64,000 bases of DNA from Tragulus kanchil (taxonomy: Eukaryota > Chordata > Mammalia > Artiodactyla > Tragulidae), in the NCBI GenBank assembly GCA_022376925.1, contig JAIOJX010000032.1, positions 201,186,939-201,250,938 on the forward strand, in the 5' to 3' direction. Within the stretch, counting starts at the first letter, position 1, and every line of letters begins with the position of its first letter. Below the pieces are notes generated by a model. It made no database searches. It saw only the letters and a list, made by a program, of their open reading frames with translations, and was not told the origin of the DNA. Both the position numbers and the translations under genes were made by a program. This document shows positions 34,979-49,601 of this stretch, one piece after another.

Positions 34979-35220
34979 GTGAAAACTTGAATTTTAATAC
35001 CTTAAGACACTAAAATGCCTCTGTCTAGTCCAGGGATGGAAAATCATGAGCTTGTTGCCAACACCAACTGATAACGCAGTTAGTACCTATAGCAGCATAG
35101 TGAGAAAGAGTCTGAGGATCCATCTGTCTTAGCAGGAAAGGGGGATGTGATCAGTTAGCAATATCTGCCAAAAGTATGCAAGGGGATAAAGCATCACTGG
35201 TGCCTATACCTACCTTTTTT

Positions 35221-35412
35221 GGGCTCAGATAGCAAAGAATCTGCCTGCAATGTGGGAGACCTGGGTTTGATCCCTGGGTTGGGAAGATCCTCAGAGAAGG
35301 GAACAGCTACCCACTCCAGTATTCTTGTCTGGAGAATTCCATGGGCAGAGGAGCATAGCAGGCTACAACCTATAGGGTCGCAAAGAATGTGATGCAACTG
35401 AGTGACTTTCAC
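35221..35412 (+). mobile_element. 5'-truncated Bov-tA SINE
   Basis: Starts inside the head at GGGCTCAGATAGCAAAG; GGTTTGATCCCTGGGTTGGG; CCCACTCCAGTATTCTTGTC; GGTCGCAAAGAATGTGATGC. Followed by a reverse MIR-like tail (AAATGAAGAAATGGGAGCTC) to about 35500. Confidence 0.88.
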
Positions 35413-35500
35413 TTTTTCAGTGGATCATTTTGCAAATGAAGAAATGGGAGCTCAGAGATCTATCTCACAGACAGTTAATAGCAGAACTGAACGCAAACAT

Positions 35501-36469
35501 TCAGTTTTGGATGGGACCCGTGAAGGCCTGATGTGGAGAACATGCCTGCAAGTTACGGGAAACTCCAAGCCACCTTTCCTTCCTTCCATTCACTGTCCCA
35601 AGATAAAGATTTCTGCTCACCCCCCATCAGCAGAGGCACAAGCAGAAATCCAGAAGAAATGCTGATGGGCAGCACAGACTGAGAAATTTCAGTTATGCCC
35701 AGTGACCAAACTCCCTGTTCATTCCCTCTTAAACCAAGCCATTTCCCTCTAGGCCACTTCAGTTCTGCATCCACCTCCCCCAACTTCATGTTTGGTAAGT
35801 GGCCACCCCTCCCTCTTCCTCAGCCTCTCAGTTTCCTGAGTTGCACCCCTCACTTAAGATAGATTTGTCTCATCTCTCTCAAGATCACTGCTTGAAAGAA
35901 GCAGAGAGAAAAATAATTGGCAAATTCAGCATTCTGGTAACCCTCCTACAGGGAAGGATAATCATTTGTTAGCTTAAGTAAATCCCCACGCCTCGATTAA
36001 CTGTCTAACGTGGAGGAAGAAATGAAAATGGACTCACTCACTGCATCTGGGAGGCAAACAAGGGTCAAAATATTTTTTTTTCTTTTAAAACTAAAGACTC
36101 CTCCCAAGGAAGGGGAGTCTAATTGCCAACTCCTTAGTGTAGGCTGTACATAGTGACTTCTTTCTTATGGTATAAGAGAAGCAAAACACTAATAATAACT
36201 TTACATTGGAGAAACCTGACAAACGTCTTAGCCAAGGTTGGCTCTGCATCATCAACGGAAAGTCACACTGAGACTGTGTAAAAAGAGGGCACTTCAGCTC
36301 TGTGGTCTTTCTCCCCAAAACCCTCAACCCAAGTCTAATCATAAGAAACACATCAAGCAAAGCCCAACTGAGGGATACTCCACAAAATGTCTGACCAGTG
36401 CACCTCCAAACTGTCAAGGTCATCAAAATCAAGGAAAGTCTGAGAAATCATCACAACCAAGAGGAATCT
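35501..36469. other. Unassigned sequence
   Basis: No gene or repeat recognised. Confidence 0.45.
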
Positions 36470-36725
36470 AAATGCAGTGTGATATTCTAGGTGAGATCCT
36501 AGAACAGAAAAAGAAGATTAGGGAAAGACTAAGGTAATATGAATAAAGTATGGACTTCTGTTAATAAGAATGTATCAATGGCGATTCATCAACTGTAATA
36601 AATGTGTCATACAAATATATAATGTTAATACTAGAGGGACCTGACTGGAGGGCATAGGGGATTCTCTGCATTAGCGTCACAATTTTCAATATATCTAAAA
36701 TTACTCTAAAATAAAACTGTTTTTT
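36470..36725 (+). repeat. Old L1M 3' end
   Basis: ATAAGAATGTATCAATGG, CATCAACTGTAATAAATGTG and AAAATTACTCTAAAATAAAAC are the usual ending of old mammalian L1 3'UTRs. Confidence 0.6.
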
Positions 36726-37324
36726 CTTCACTGACATCAAGGGTCTTAAGCGTCATCTGTAGAAGAGGCCAGGCAAGTGGCTCTGGTAGTACTTCTGACC
36801 ATAGGGTTTGTCCATATTCTCCCTCCCCTGAAATGACTTTTTCTCCTTGAGCAGCCAACTGGCCTCTTCTCTTCCCATCCTATTGGTCTTCATGCTGCCT
36901 TCTGAAACACACAGAGAAGGTCTGGAGTCTAGACTCTCTTCTCCAATACAGCTCTCAAATGTCTCAGAGTTATGCTTTATCACACCCAGAGAGACCTGAA
37001 ACCATCTTCTAGTCCCAAACCTTCACTTTTAAGACAGAGAAACTCAGACCCAGGGGAGAGGCCCAAACAGCCTCCCAGAGTTCCCCAGGTAGCTCTGATG
37101 TGTTGACTTGCAGGAAGCCAGCAGGAGTTCTGAAGGTCAGAAACTGAGTCAGGAGAGAGACAGGTGAAGGCAGGGAAAAGGAAGCTTCTTCCCCAAGAGA
37201 AGGAAAAAACGTTACCCTGTAGTGGCAGCTTTGGCTTCCAGGCACTGCTCACAATCATGAAACGCTTGTGATATAACGATATTTATTTTCATTTTCACCT
37301 TAATCCCACGAAATCAAAGTTTCT
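36726..37324. other. Unassigned sequence
   Basis: No gene or repeat recognised. Confidence 0.45.
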
Positions 37325-37697
37325 TTTGTTTTTTGTTTTTTGTTTTTTTTTCAGCTACTCCATGGCATGTGGGATCTTTGTTTCCCAACCAATGACCAAA
37401 CCTGGGCCCTCAGCAGTGAAAGTGTGGAGTCCTAACTACTGGTGTGCATGCTTGGCCACTTTAGTTGTGTCCGACTCTGTGCAACCCTACGGACTATAGT
37501 CCACCAGGTTCCTCTGTCTATGGGATTTTCCAGGCAAGGATATTCGAATGGATTGCCACGTCCTCCTCCAGGGTATTTGCCCAACCCAGGGATCAAACCT
37601 GCATCTCCTCCATCTACCTGCATTGACAGGTGGGTTCTTTACCACTAGCACCACCTAGAAAGCCTCCCTAACCACTTGGACCACCAGGGAATTCCCT
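37325..37697 (-). mobile_element. Older tRNA SINE split by a Bov-tA insertion
   Basis: The outer element (reverse) is 37325-37430 (poly(T), GCTACTCCATGGCATGTGGG, CTCAGCAGTGAAAGTGTGG) plus 37667-37697 (CACTTGGACCACCAGGGAAT). The inner Bov-tA, also reverse, is 37441-37666 (TTAGTTGTGTCCGACTCTG ... ACCACTAGCACCACCTAG). CCTAACTACT / CCTAACCACT at the two edges is the insertion duplication. Confidence 0.82.
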
Positions 37698-37699
37698 AG

Positions 37700-37915
37700 A
37701 GTTTCTAAGCTATAGCACTGTTGACATTTGGGACCATCCAAGTCTTTGGATGGGGAAGAGGACTGCCTGTGCATTTAGCAGCATCCCTGGCCTCTACCAT
37801 ATGCCAGAACTACCTGTCAGCAGCACCTTTCCCCCAGTTCTAAGAACCAAAAATATCTCCAGATAATGCCAACTGTCCCATAGGGGGCAAAATCACCTCC
37901 AATTTTGAACCACTG
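37700..37915 (+). repeat. Old non-autonomous DNA transposon remnant
   Basis: GCACTGTTGACATTTGGGAC, TTTAGCAGCATCCCTGGCC, ACCAAAAATATCTCCAGATA and TGAACCACTGCTGCC are a familiar mammalian MER-type pattern. I do not fix the family. Confidence 0.55.
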
Positions 37916-39949
37916 CTGCCCGAAATGTTCTTTAGGGCATCCCATGCTACTGTAAATCCCATCCCCTGCTACCACAAACCCCAAGTAAGCCATTATCCTA
38001 TAAAACAAAGACATAACCTCTTCTGGGTATCACTGCCTGGGCGTCAGGGTGCTTTCCAACTGAGTCCCACTGTTTGCTGCCAGGTTGTTTGGTTTCTGAT
38101 CACTCCTGAGGGTCTTTCTCAAGCCTCACCATCACCTGCCATGAAATCTTCCTGCCAACTTGAGTGAGCTGCAACCCACCCACTTCCTGCTCCATCCTAC
38201 CACTCACGACATAGTACCATTCAGAAGTGGTACATGACTGACTTCAATTGAAAATGTACACATACTTCATCTTGCACTGTCCTGTAATTCATTATTGATG
38301 GAATGTGTATGTTGTGTCAGATACGTGCTGGTGCAGTGGGATGTAGGAGATGTAAGGATGTAATCTTTACCTTTAAACAAAACACGGCCTCTTGGAGAGG
38401 GCAGGCCCTGGGTTATTGTCCTACACAACTGTTTGTCTCATCTCCCCTGTGGGATCCCTGAGGGTAAAGGCAAATGTCCCGTCCTTCTTTTACGTCTCCC
38501 ACAAAGCTGAACCCATAGTGGATGCCCAAGAGATTGCACTGAACTTGAATCAGCAAGGAAGGAGACTTCACCTCCCCAAGGGCAACTGCCAAGCTTCTAG
38601 GACTCCACTGGGCAATTTCTTTTATGAAGTGATGGTAAAAGTAAATGCTGTTTGTCTTTATTTGAAAAACTTAAAAGACAGCCACCCTACACAAGTTACC
38701 CTGCCTCTCTTTTTTTAACTTTCGCTCCTTGAAATCCAAAATCTATAACCAACTGCTTGAACAGTGAAAGTACAGGAAAGGAAAGAGGGAGGGGGCCAAG
38801 AAACCCATTTAAACAGTTAGGAAGTAATGAAAACTTTGCAAAAATAACTATTGACAACAAATGGACTAGGGAATACTTGGAAAATATGAACACATCCAAA
38901 GTCAGTAAATCTTGAGTCTGCATCTTTAGGTGGGAATATACTAAGGCTCTCACATTTTTTAAAAGTATTGAAAAACAAGGTAACAGAAAGAGTGTGAGAA
39001 GACAGGTGGAAGTTTTCATTGTCCTAAGCCATAAAAACAAACAAGAGCCCTATGGTTTAAGAGGGCTAGCTTTAGACTTCAAATAAACAATGGGAGAGAG
39101 TTCAACATGTTAGAACAACAAAGATGAATACAGGCCACTTGGATCACAAGATGAGCAGAGATGCAGTTACCGGTTTGAATCAAGAGATAGAATTCACTGC
39201 ACCAAAGCTCAGAAATGCTCAGTGAACAGTAGACATGGCTGTTAGTACTATTACTGACACACTGAGTTTCCCCCTGACCACACAGCCTCTTCCCTCTCCT
39301 CTGACTTGAACTAGTAGCACATGTGTCATTTATACACAAGCCTTGAAAAGAACCAAGAGGATGGCTAGAAAAGTTACCCAAGGATTCTGTCCTTACCATT
39401 AACCTGAGAAAACTGAGAGTGACCAGACACGGGGGAGCAGGGAGCAGGGCAGCAAATGGTGCTCAGGTCAGCAGATATCAGAAGGTCTCTCTAGAAGCAA
39501 CACCGTTCTAAACCCACATCAGCACACGTTCTAACTAGAATCTCCTTCCAACACTCCACAGTTCACTCCACCCCATCTTGAGCCATTAATAATTTTGTTT
39601 CTTTTTTAATCCAGGAGGTATATAGAAACCTTTCCAGATATTTCATCTGATTTGTTCATGCAGATTGTAGTTCTATTAAAATCCCTTTTAATCTGACAGA
39701 TATTTTTTGCACAGGTAGACACTGCTATATTTAGACATTTATATTTTAATTCGTTAAAAACTGCAAAACTCTGTATCATGTACCAAACTGATTTAAAATA
39801 AATCTACATGTTTAGTAGGGGGGCAGATGTATCTCTTTACTGTTAGTCACAAAAAAAAATTCTTTTTGACAGCAACTGCTTTCAAGTATACATTGGTAGT
39901 CTAACAAAGTTTCAGTCAAACCAATCATTCGTTCACTTATTCATTCCTT
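37916..39949. other. Long unassigned stretch
   Basis: No gene recognised. The 108-codon frame at 38392-38718 has no domain I know and overlaps L2/MIR-like text (CTGAGGGTAAAGGCAAATGT). Confidence 0.45.
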
Positions 39950-40425
39950 CAAAACTATGCACAGAGCACCTAGTATGTGCCAGGCCTCCACTGGGCACTG
40001 AGAACACAGTGCTAATAGCCACAATAGCACAGTTCTGACACCCCTCTAAATTCCTTACATATGCAAATGTACTAGCCTTCAAAACAAGCCTATGAGATAG
40101 GTTCCATTGTCATGAATGTCTTGTGTCCATACTAAGTCACTTCAGTCCTATTGGACTCTTTCCTACTCTATGGACTGTAGCCCAACAGGAGGCCTCTGGG
40201 CTCCTCTGTCTGTAGGATTCTCCAGGCAATAACAATAGAGTGGGTTGCCATTTCCTCCTCTGCTGCATCTTCCCTACCCAGAGATTGAACCTGCATCTCT
40301 TACGTCTCCTGCATTGGCAGGAGGGTCCCTTACCACTAGTGCACTGAATGTCTTGGTCAGATGAGTAACTTGCTCAACATCACAAAGCTTGTATCTAGCA
40401 GAGCTAGAATTTGAATCATCCAGTC
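39950..40425 (-). repeat. MIR split by a Bov-tA insertion
   Basis: Left part 39950-40123 (GAGCACCTAGTATGTGCCAG, CAAGCCTATGAGATAGG), right part 40345-40425 (GTAACTTGCTCAACATCAC, TAGCAGAGCTAGAATTTGAA). Confidence 0.8.
40124..40344 (-). mobile_element. Bov-tA SINE in a MIR
   Basis: Reverse copy with AAGTCACTTCAGTCCTATTG, TGGACTGTAGCCCAACAGG and the TTACCACTAGTGCAC head end. Perfect 11-bp target duplication TGAATGTCTTG at 40113-40123 and 40345-40355. Confidence 0.88.
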
Positions 40426-41489
40426 TAGCTGCAGAATCTGTGCCCTTCCCCATCAAGCAATAGTACCCAAGGACTTGCCCTACTGTTCCCAACACAATCT
40501 TTGTTCCAGTTATGAATTGTATTAGCCCAAGGCCACAACAGATTGGACCTGTGCCACTAAACTCACCTGGTCTGAAATGCTGTGCTGACTAGTCAAATGG
40601 AGGTTTCTACTTGAACTTCCTGAGAAGTCTGGCATGAGAGTCAGAATGCACTGTCCAGAGTAACTATTTCCTTGGCATTTCTTGCCACACGAATCAGTGG
40701 ATGCCATTCTCTCTAGTACATGCATTCATGTCAATGAGCTTCACAGGCTGACCAATCAGTGTTTAGGGCTGCAACCCGAGGGTCAGTCTCAGCCATAGAG
40801 ATGTCAACAAGGAAATGCCCCCTGAATAACTTACCTTTCTGTGTCTCAGTTTCCTAAACTGTAAACTATGAATAATAACTATATCTGTCTCATAAAACTG
40901 TTGTAAAGATTTAATGAAATAGTAAATGTAAGATGTTTAGCAAGTGCCTCATATTTAGTAAGTGCCCATGAAATGTTTGCTGTCATTATTTATTTAGCAC
41001 TCAATAGTATCAAATTTTTCAACCAACACAAGAGAGAATATGTAAGCAAGATCATGCCTATGGAATGCTATGCCAGGGAAGAGGCATTTACGTTAACCAG
41101 CAAATTTCAGAGACAAGACATTACTTTGAGATGAATCTTGAATCCAAAAGTGAAGAATGAAGGAAAGAAATTCCATTCAGATAGAGTGAAAAACTTGGCA
41201 GAGACACAGAGGACCTTCATGTGCAAAGTATACACAAATAAAATAAAAATATGTAAACACAATTTCCCCTGATGTAGGTATACCCAAATATCACCAAAGA
41301 AATCTCCAACAAAAATTTCTGCAGCAGGAGTTTTTCCAAAGTTGTTTCAGGCACTGAAATGCAATATGCATTTTGTATATACTCAGTTCTTGGCACGTAA
41401 AAACCTCAGTCCTTAAAGAAATTTAAAGGGGAAAGCATCAGTCCCTACATACAGTAGAAATGGAAATCTCTCCCATGAGGCTAGACAGG
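40426..41489. other. Unassigned sequence with a MIR trace
   Basis: 40825-40990 resembles a plus-strand MIR (CTGTGTCTCAGTTTCCTAAA, TAGCAAGTGCCTCATATTTAG). The rest is unassigned. Confidence 0.5.
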
Positions 41490-41630
41490 CTTTAGAAGAA
41501 GTGGAGCTCGCCCTCCACCGACCTGGGAACTTGTTAGGAATGCAGATTCTCCTCCCCAGGCAGACCTACTGCGTCAGAAATTCTACAGGTGGGGCTGAGA
41601 CACCTGGGTTTGAGATCCACTGCTTTAGAG
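41490..41630 (+). repeat. MER5A-like fragment
   Basis: AACTTGTTAGGAATGCAGAT, GCAGACCTACTGCGTCAGAA and GTTTGAGATCCACTGC match the usual MER5A order. Confidence 0.65.
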
Positions 41631-41671
41631 AAATTTGCTAAGAAGGAAACAAAGATAAAAGCAGTAGCAGT

Positions 41672-44650
<2,979 letters not shown>

Positions 44651-45388
44651 CAACCTCATTTGCAAGATAGAGACAATTATTCCGCCCTCTTAAGACTGTT
44701 CTCAGGACTTGGTAAGATGGTACCGAGAAGGCACTGCACAGAGCAGCTCATTCAGTGACAGCTGGTATGCCTAAGGGGGAACTCAAGCAAACTCATCCTC
44801 TCCAAAACCGATAACCTCTCTCTGAGCTCTGCTACCCTTTGTAACAGCAGGCTTCAAGTTGGGGTACACATTCTTGTTGGGGTACAACCAGATTTGGTTT
44901 GGGGTCATAGATAGACTGACAGGGATCAATTTCCAAATCCTCCATTTTCCTACAGCTTCTAAAATTGGTCTGCCTGCAGCCAGGGCATCAGGCAAGTTCT
45001 CCTCCCCATCTTGCCTAGCTTCTCTTTCACAGCTGCCTTCCTCTCACTTCCCAAAAGCAAGGCACAGTGCTCCCTCATCCCAAATCTCACCATGATGTGT
45101 CCTGGAGTACAAACCTCCAGGGCTCCAAATAGTGGGTGTTGAATAGAAATGTTGAGGTTGCAAATGTCTCTAATGAGCAGGAAAATCCATCTGCAAGTGA
45201 ACAACCCAAATGACTGGTTACAAGTTATTTTCCAAGTCAGGTGTTTTCCACATAATCGAAGGAGGACCTAATTGAGCTGTCAGCTGAGATCATTGAAAAT
45301 AATTTTGATGACAGACCACTATGTGATTTTTAATATACAACTTGGAAGTAGTTCAAATAATTCAAATGTAATGATATCCCTTACCTTT
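44651..45388. other. Unassigned sequence
   Basis: 44651-44760 is MIR-like (CAACCTCATTTGCAAGATAG). 44859-44900 contains a short tandem of TTGGGGTACA. The rest is unassigned. Confidence 0.45.
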
Positions 45389-47596
45389 CCATTTACTTAT
45401 GTATGTGAACGTTTTCAGCACTTTCATCTTTTTTAAGTTGAAATACAATGTTACACTAGTTTCAGGTATATACTGTAACGATTCAGTAGTTGTAAATATT
45501 GCAAAATGATGACCACAATAAGTCTACTTAACATTCGTCAGCACTTATGTCTTAATAAACAAGAAATGGGTTTGTAATTGATGCCAAACTATTTCATTCA
45601 AGCAATAAGTGATATGCACACACAGATACATGATCCAAGCTTTTAAAAATCCATTCATCTCACAGCAGATACACCTGAATGAATTTCACTTCTGTGTTTA
45701 ATAATTTCATATCAAAATGTATAATATATTTATGTTGCTTTTCTCAATTATATAGTATAATAATTTCAATAATAATTCAACCCAGAAGAAATATTTTAAT
45801 ACTTAAAGCCCTTTAGTCACATGAAATGCTTTAAAATGCTGTTTCAGTGTATATGTATCTTTTTGTTGCAAAGAAGTATGACATAGAAATCAATAAAACA
45901 AACTCTCAAGCATAAAAATATATTACACTAGGACAAAATTCTCTAGGGAAAGTAGAATGAAAATGTGAGCTCAAGGAGAAAAAGGAATGATGTAAAATTT
46001 TCTAACTACTAAAGGAAAACTTATTTGCAAATTTTTAAACAGAAGACAGTAGTATCGAATCATTATGATATTTAGATGGGAAACTTTAAAAAAGAGCAAT
46101 GTAAAGGTTAATTTTAAAATTGTAGTATTAACTATTTGCCAAAAATTATACTTTGTAATTTTTATGTAAATTTATCATGAAAACGGCAGATACCAGGTTA
46201 AAAATGTACAAGGGGATCCACTATCTCTCAAAATGTTTTCGGGGGGAAAGGTGAAGACTTCTCTGGAAAATCTCCTCATCATTCTCCTGTATCTTCAATA
46301 TGTGAAGGCATTCAACATAAATGACATTCTCAGTGCTATGCTGGATGCTAAGAAGGATTCCAGAGAAGTAATCATCATTTTCTCCGTTTTCAGTCACTCA
46401 CTACCTAGTTGAACCAACCTCAAAAATAATGCAAAGCAACAGAGGTATGTGACAGACACTGGCCTTGTTCATTTGGTGCTTGTGGTCCTGGCCATTTACT
46501 TATGTATGTGAACGTTTTCAGCACTTTCATCTTTTTTAAGTTGAAATACAATGTTACACTAGTTTCAGGTATATACTGTAACGATTCAGTAGTTGTAAAT
46601 ATTGCAAAATGATGACCACAATAAGTCTACTTAACATTCGTCAGCACTTATGTCTTAATAAACAAGAAATGGGTTTGTAATTGATGCCAAACTATTTCAT
46701 TCAAGCAATAAGTGATATGCACACACAGATACATGATCCAAGCTTTTAAAAATCCATTCATCTCACAGCAGATACACCTGAATGAATTTCACTTCTGTGT
46801 TTAATAATTTCATATCAAAATGTATAATATATTTATGTTGCTTTTCTCAATTATATAGTATAATAATTTCAATAATAATTCAACCCAGAAGAAATATTTT
46901 AATACTTAAAGCCCTTTAGTCACATGAAATGCTTTAAAATGCTGTTTCAGTGTATATGTATCTTTTTGTTGCAAAGAAGTATGACATAGAAATCAATAAA
47001 ACAAACTCTCAAGCATAAAAATATATTACACTAGGACAAAATTCTCTAGGGAAAGTAGAATGAAAATGTGAGCTCAAGGAGAAAAAGGAATGATGTAAAA
47101 TTTTCTAACTACTAAAGGAAAACTTATTTGCAAATTTTTAAACAGAAGACAGTAGTATCGAATCATTATGATATTTAGATGGGAAACTTTAAAAAAGAGC
47201 AATGTAAAGGTTAATTTTAAAATTGTAGTATTAACTATTTGCCAAAAATTATATACTTTGTAATTTTTATGTAAATTTATCATGAAAACTGCAGATACCA
47301 GGTTAAAAATGTACAAGGGGATCCACTATCTCTCAAAATGTTTTCGGGGGGAAAGGTGAAGACTTCTCTGGAAAATCTCCTCATCGTTCTCCTGTATCTT
47401 CAATATGTGAAGGCATTCAACATAAATGACATTCTCAGTGCTATGCTGGATGCTAAGAAGGATTCCAGAGAAGTAATCATCATTTTCTCCGTTTTCAGTC
47501 ACTCACTACCTAGTTGAACCAACCTCAAAAAAATAATGCAAAGCAACAGAGGTATGTGACAGACACTGGCCTTGTTCATTTGGTGCTTGTGGTCTC
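45389..47596. repeat. Direct tandem duplication 7, period ~1103 bp
   Basis: Copy A is 45389-46489 and copy B 46492-47596; AT-rich. Differences: a TA indel (ATTATACTTTG/ATTATATACTTTG), AAACGGCAG/AAACTGCAG, TCATCATTC/TCATCGTTC, CTCAAAAATAATG/CTCAAAAAAATAATG. A mixture of substitutions and homopolymer indels is consistent with two haplotypes or noisy reads. Confidence 0.93.
45425..45550 (-). repeat. L1 3' end fragment
   Basis: TTTTTTAAGTTGAAATACAA, ACTAGTTTCAGGTATATACT and GCAAAATGATGACCACAATA are the reverse of an artiodactyl/mammalian L1 3' end. Repeated at 46528-46653. Confidence 0.65.
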
Positions 47597-48990
47597 TGGT
47601 GTCCTTGCTAAGCAAATCCAGGGTGTGTTTAGGACAGCAATATGCCCGATAAATAATCTTTTTTTTTTTCAGCCTCCTTTCCCGTTAGGGGTGACCATGT
47701 GACAAAATTCTAACTGATGAGACATAAGTAAGGACCTGAGGCTTTCTGGGAAAGCTTTTCCTTGCCTAATAAAACCATCTTGATGAGGCTAGCCCTGTCT
47801 GTCCTTTCTTCTTCCTGACTTGAATGCTGATACAATGTCTGGAGCTACAGCACTTATGCCAAAACTACAAGGCAACAAGCAATAGGATCAAAAGTAACAT
47901 ACCAAGGATGGCAATATAAACATAGGGAACGATCCTGGGTCCCTGGCGGCATGGCTGAGTAAGTGAACTAATGCCAACAAGGGTTTGCCTCTAGATCTCT
48001 CACTTCATTAAATACGCATATATGCATTTCAATTGCTGTAAACCAGTGCTAGTTGGATATCCCATTACTTGTACTGTGTAACAAGCTACTCTAAAACTTA
48101 ATGACATTAAAATAAGTCATTTTATTAAGCTCACCAACTGCAGGTCAGAAATTCAAACAGGGTCCCATCTGGAATGGCTGTCTCTACTCCCTGGTATCTG
48201 GGGCTTCTATTGAGAAGACTCAACTAGGTAAGTGACTCAACCAACTAGGTAAGTGACTCAAACACCCAGGAACTAGAATGGCTGGACCTGGAGAATCCAA
48301 TTGCAAGAGAACTTCTTCACTCACAAGTCTGGTAACCAGGCTCGAAGGACCAAAGACTAGACTCAGGTGGGACTGTTGACCAAGTGCCGACACACATGGC
48401 GTCTCCATGAGGTTTAGGCTTTTCACAGCCCTGTGGCTGTGTTCTAAGAGCAAGCATTCCGAAAGACCAAGGTGGAAGTTCCATGGATGCCTGCCTCACG
48501 CAGGAACCAGTGTCATTTCTTCAGGACTCAATTAATCAAAGCAGTCATCAGATTCCAGGGGAGGAGACAGAGACTACAGGTCTCAACTGAAGATATATCA
48601 ATGAACTTGAAACATTTTTTTTTTTTAAACACCACAATTGGTGAGGTTTTTTCCTTGCACCTTAACACATTTCTAACTGATGCAATGGATAAGACAGCAA
48701 AATAAATGTGAAGTTGAACAGTACAAGTAGGCTATAGAACTCAAAGAAGAAAGAGATAACAAGAGATGTAGTTAAGAAAGCCTTCATTATAAACACTGAT
48801 GGAGGGCCTGTAAGTGCATAGCCCAGAATAAAATGCCAAGAGGACTGCAAAAATGTTGCAAGGCTCCGTATCTATCCCCCACGCTAGACATGAGTTCAAG
48901 TATCAATCTGTTCTTCTCAACCAATACGGCTTTGAAAAACATTAGCTAAGACTCAGTTGTGTATCAGCAAAACAGAGACCATATGCCAAG
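47597..48990. other. Unassigned sequence with an old repeat
   Basis: 48055-48480 (TGTAACAAGCTACTCTAAAAC, GGGTCCCATCTGGAATGG, CACACATGGCGTCTCCATGA) looks like an old mammalian interspersed repeat. It contains a 22-bp local tandem at about 48218-48262 (AACTAGGTAAGTGACTCAAC twice). Nothing else recognised. Confidence 0.4.
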
Positions 48991-48999
48991 TTTATGATG

Positions 49000-49127
49000 T
49001 GCTCAGTTGCTCAGCTGTGTCCGACTCTTTGTGATTCCATGAACACAAAGACTGCCTGACAAGCTCCTCTGTCCATGGAAATTTCCAGGCAAGAGTACTG
49101 GAGTGACTTGCCATTTCCCTCTCCAAA
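49000..49127 (-). mobile_element. Bov-A monomer fragment
   Basis: GCTCAGCTGTGTCCGACTC, CTCCTCTGTCCATGG, TTTCCAGGCAAGAGTACTGG. Imperfect target duplication GTTTATGATG (48990-48999) / GGTTATGATG (49128-49137). Confidence 0.85.
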
Positions 49128-49208
49128 GGTTATGATGAGACCTAAATAAAATAGAATGAGAAGGGCCTAGCGTGGTTCGCGGCACTCAGTAAGTGCTCAG
49201 TAGAGAAA

Positions 49209-49419
49209 GTGAAAGGGTTCATCGCTCAGTAGCATCCGACTCTTTGTGACCCCCATGGACTGTAGTCCCCCAGACTCCTCTGTCCATGGGATTCTTCAAG
49301 CAAGAATACTGGAGTGGGTAGCCATGCCCTTCTCCAAGGTAAATTTCTGACACAGGGATCGAACCCAGGTCTCCTGCTGGCAGGTGGATTCTTTATCATC
49401 TGAGCCAGCAGAGAAGCCC
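49209..49419 (-). mobile_element. Bov-tA SINE
   Basis: Reverse copy: ATCGCTCAGTAGCATCCGAC, CTGTCCATGGGATTCTTCAA, GGGATCGAACCCAGGTCTCC (B box complement), head end CTGAGCCAGCAGAGAAGCCC. Confidence 0.9.
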
Positions 49420-49601
49420 AATAAATGCTATGCATCTGTTTATTCATTCAATGAACTTACCCATGTGTGAAAACTGAATGAGTATCTATCACACAATTGG
49501 CAGAGAGTTAGTATTCCCCAAACATAAGTCAGAACCCCAAACCTCCCTTAAACACTCAGCAAGCTTTACTGACATATGTGTAGTGCAGAGCTTAGAGGAC
49601 T

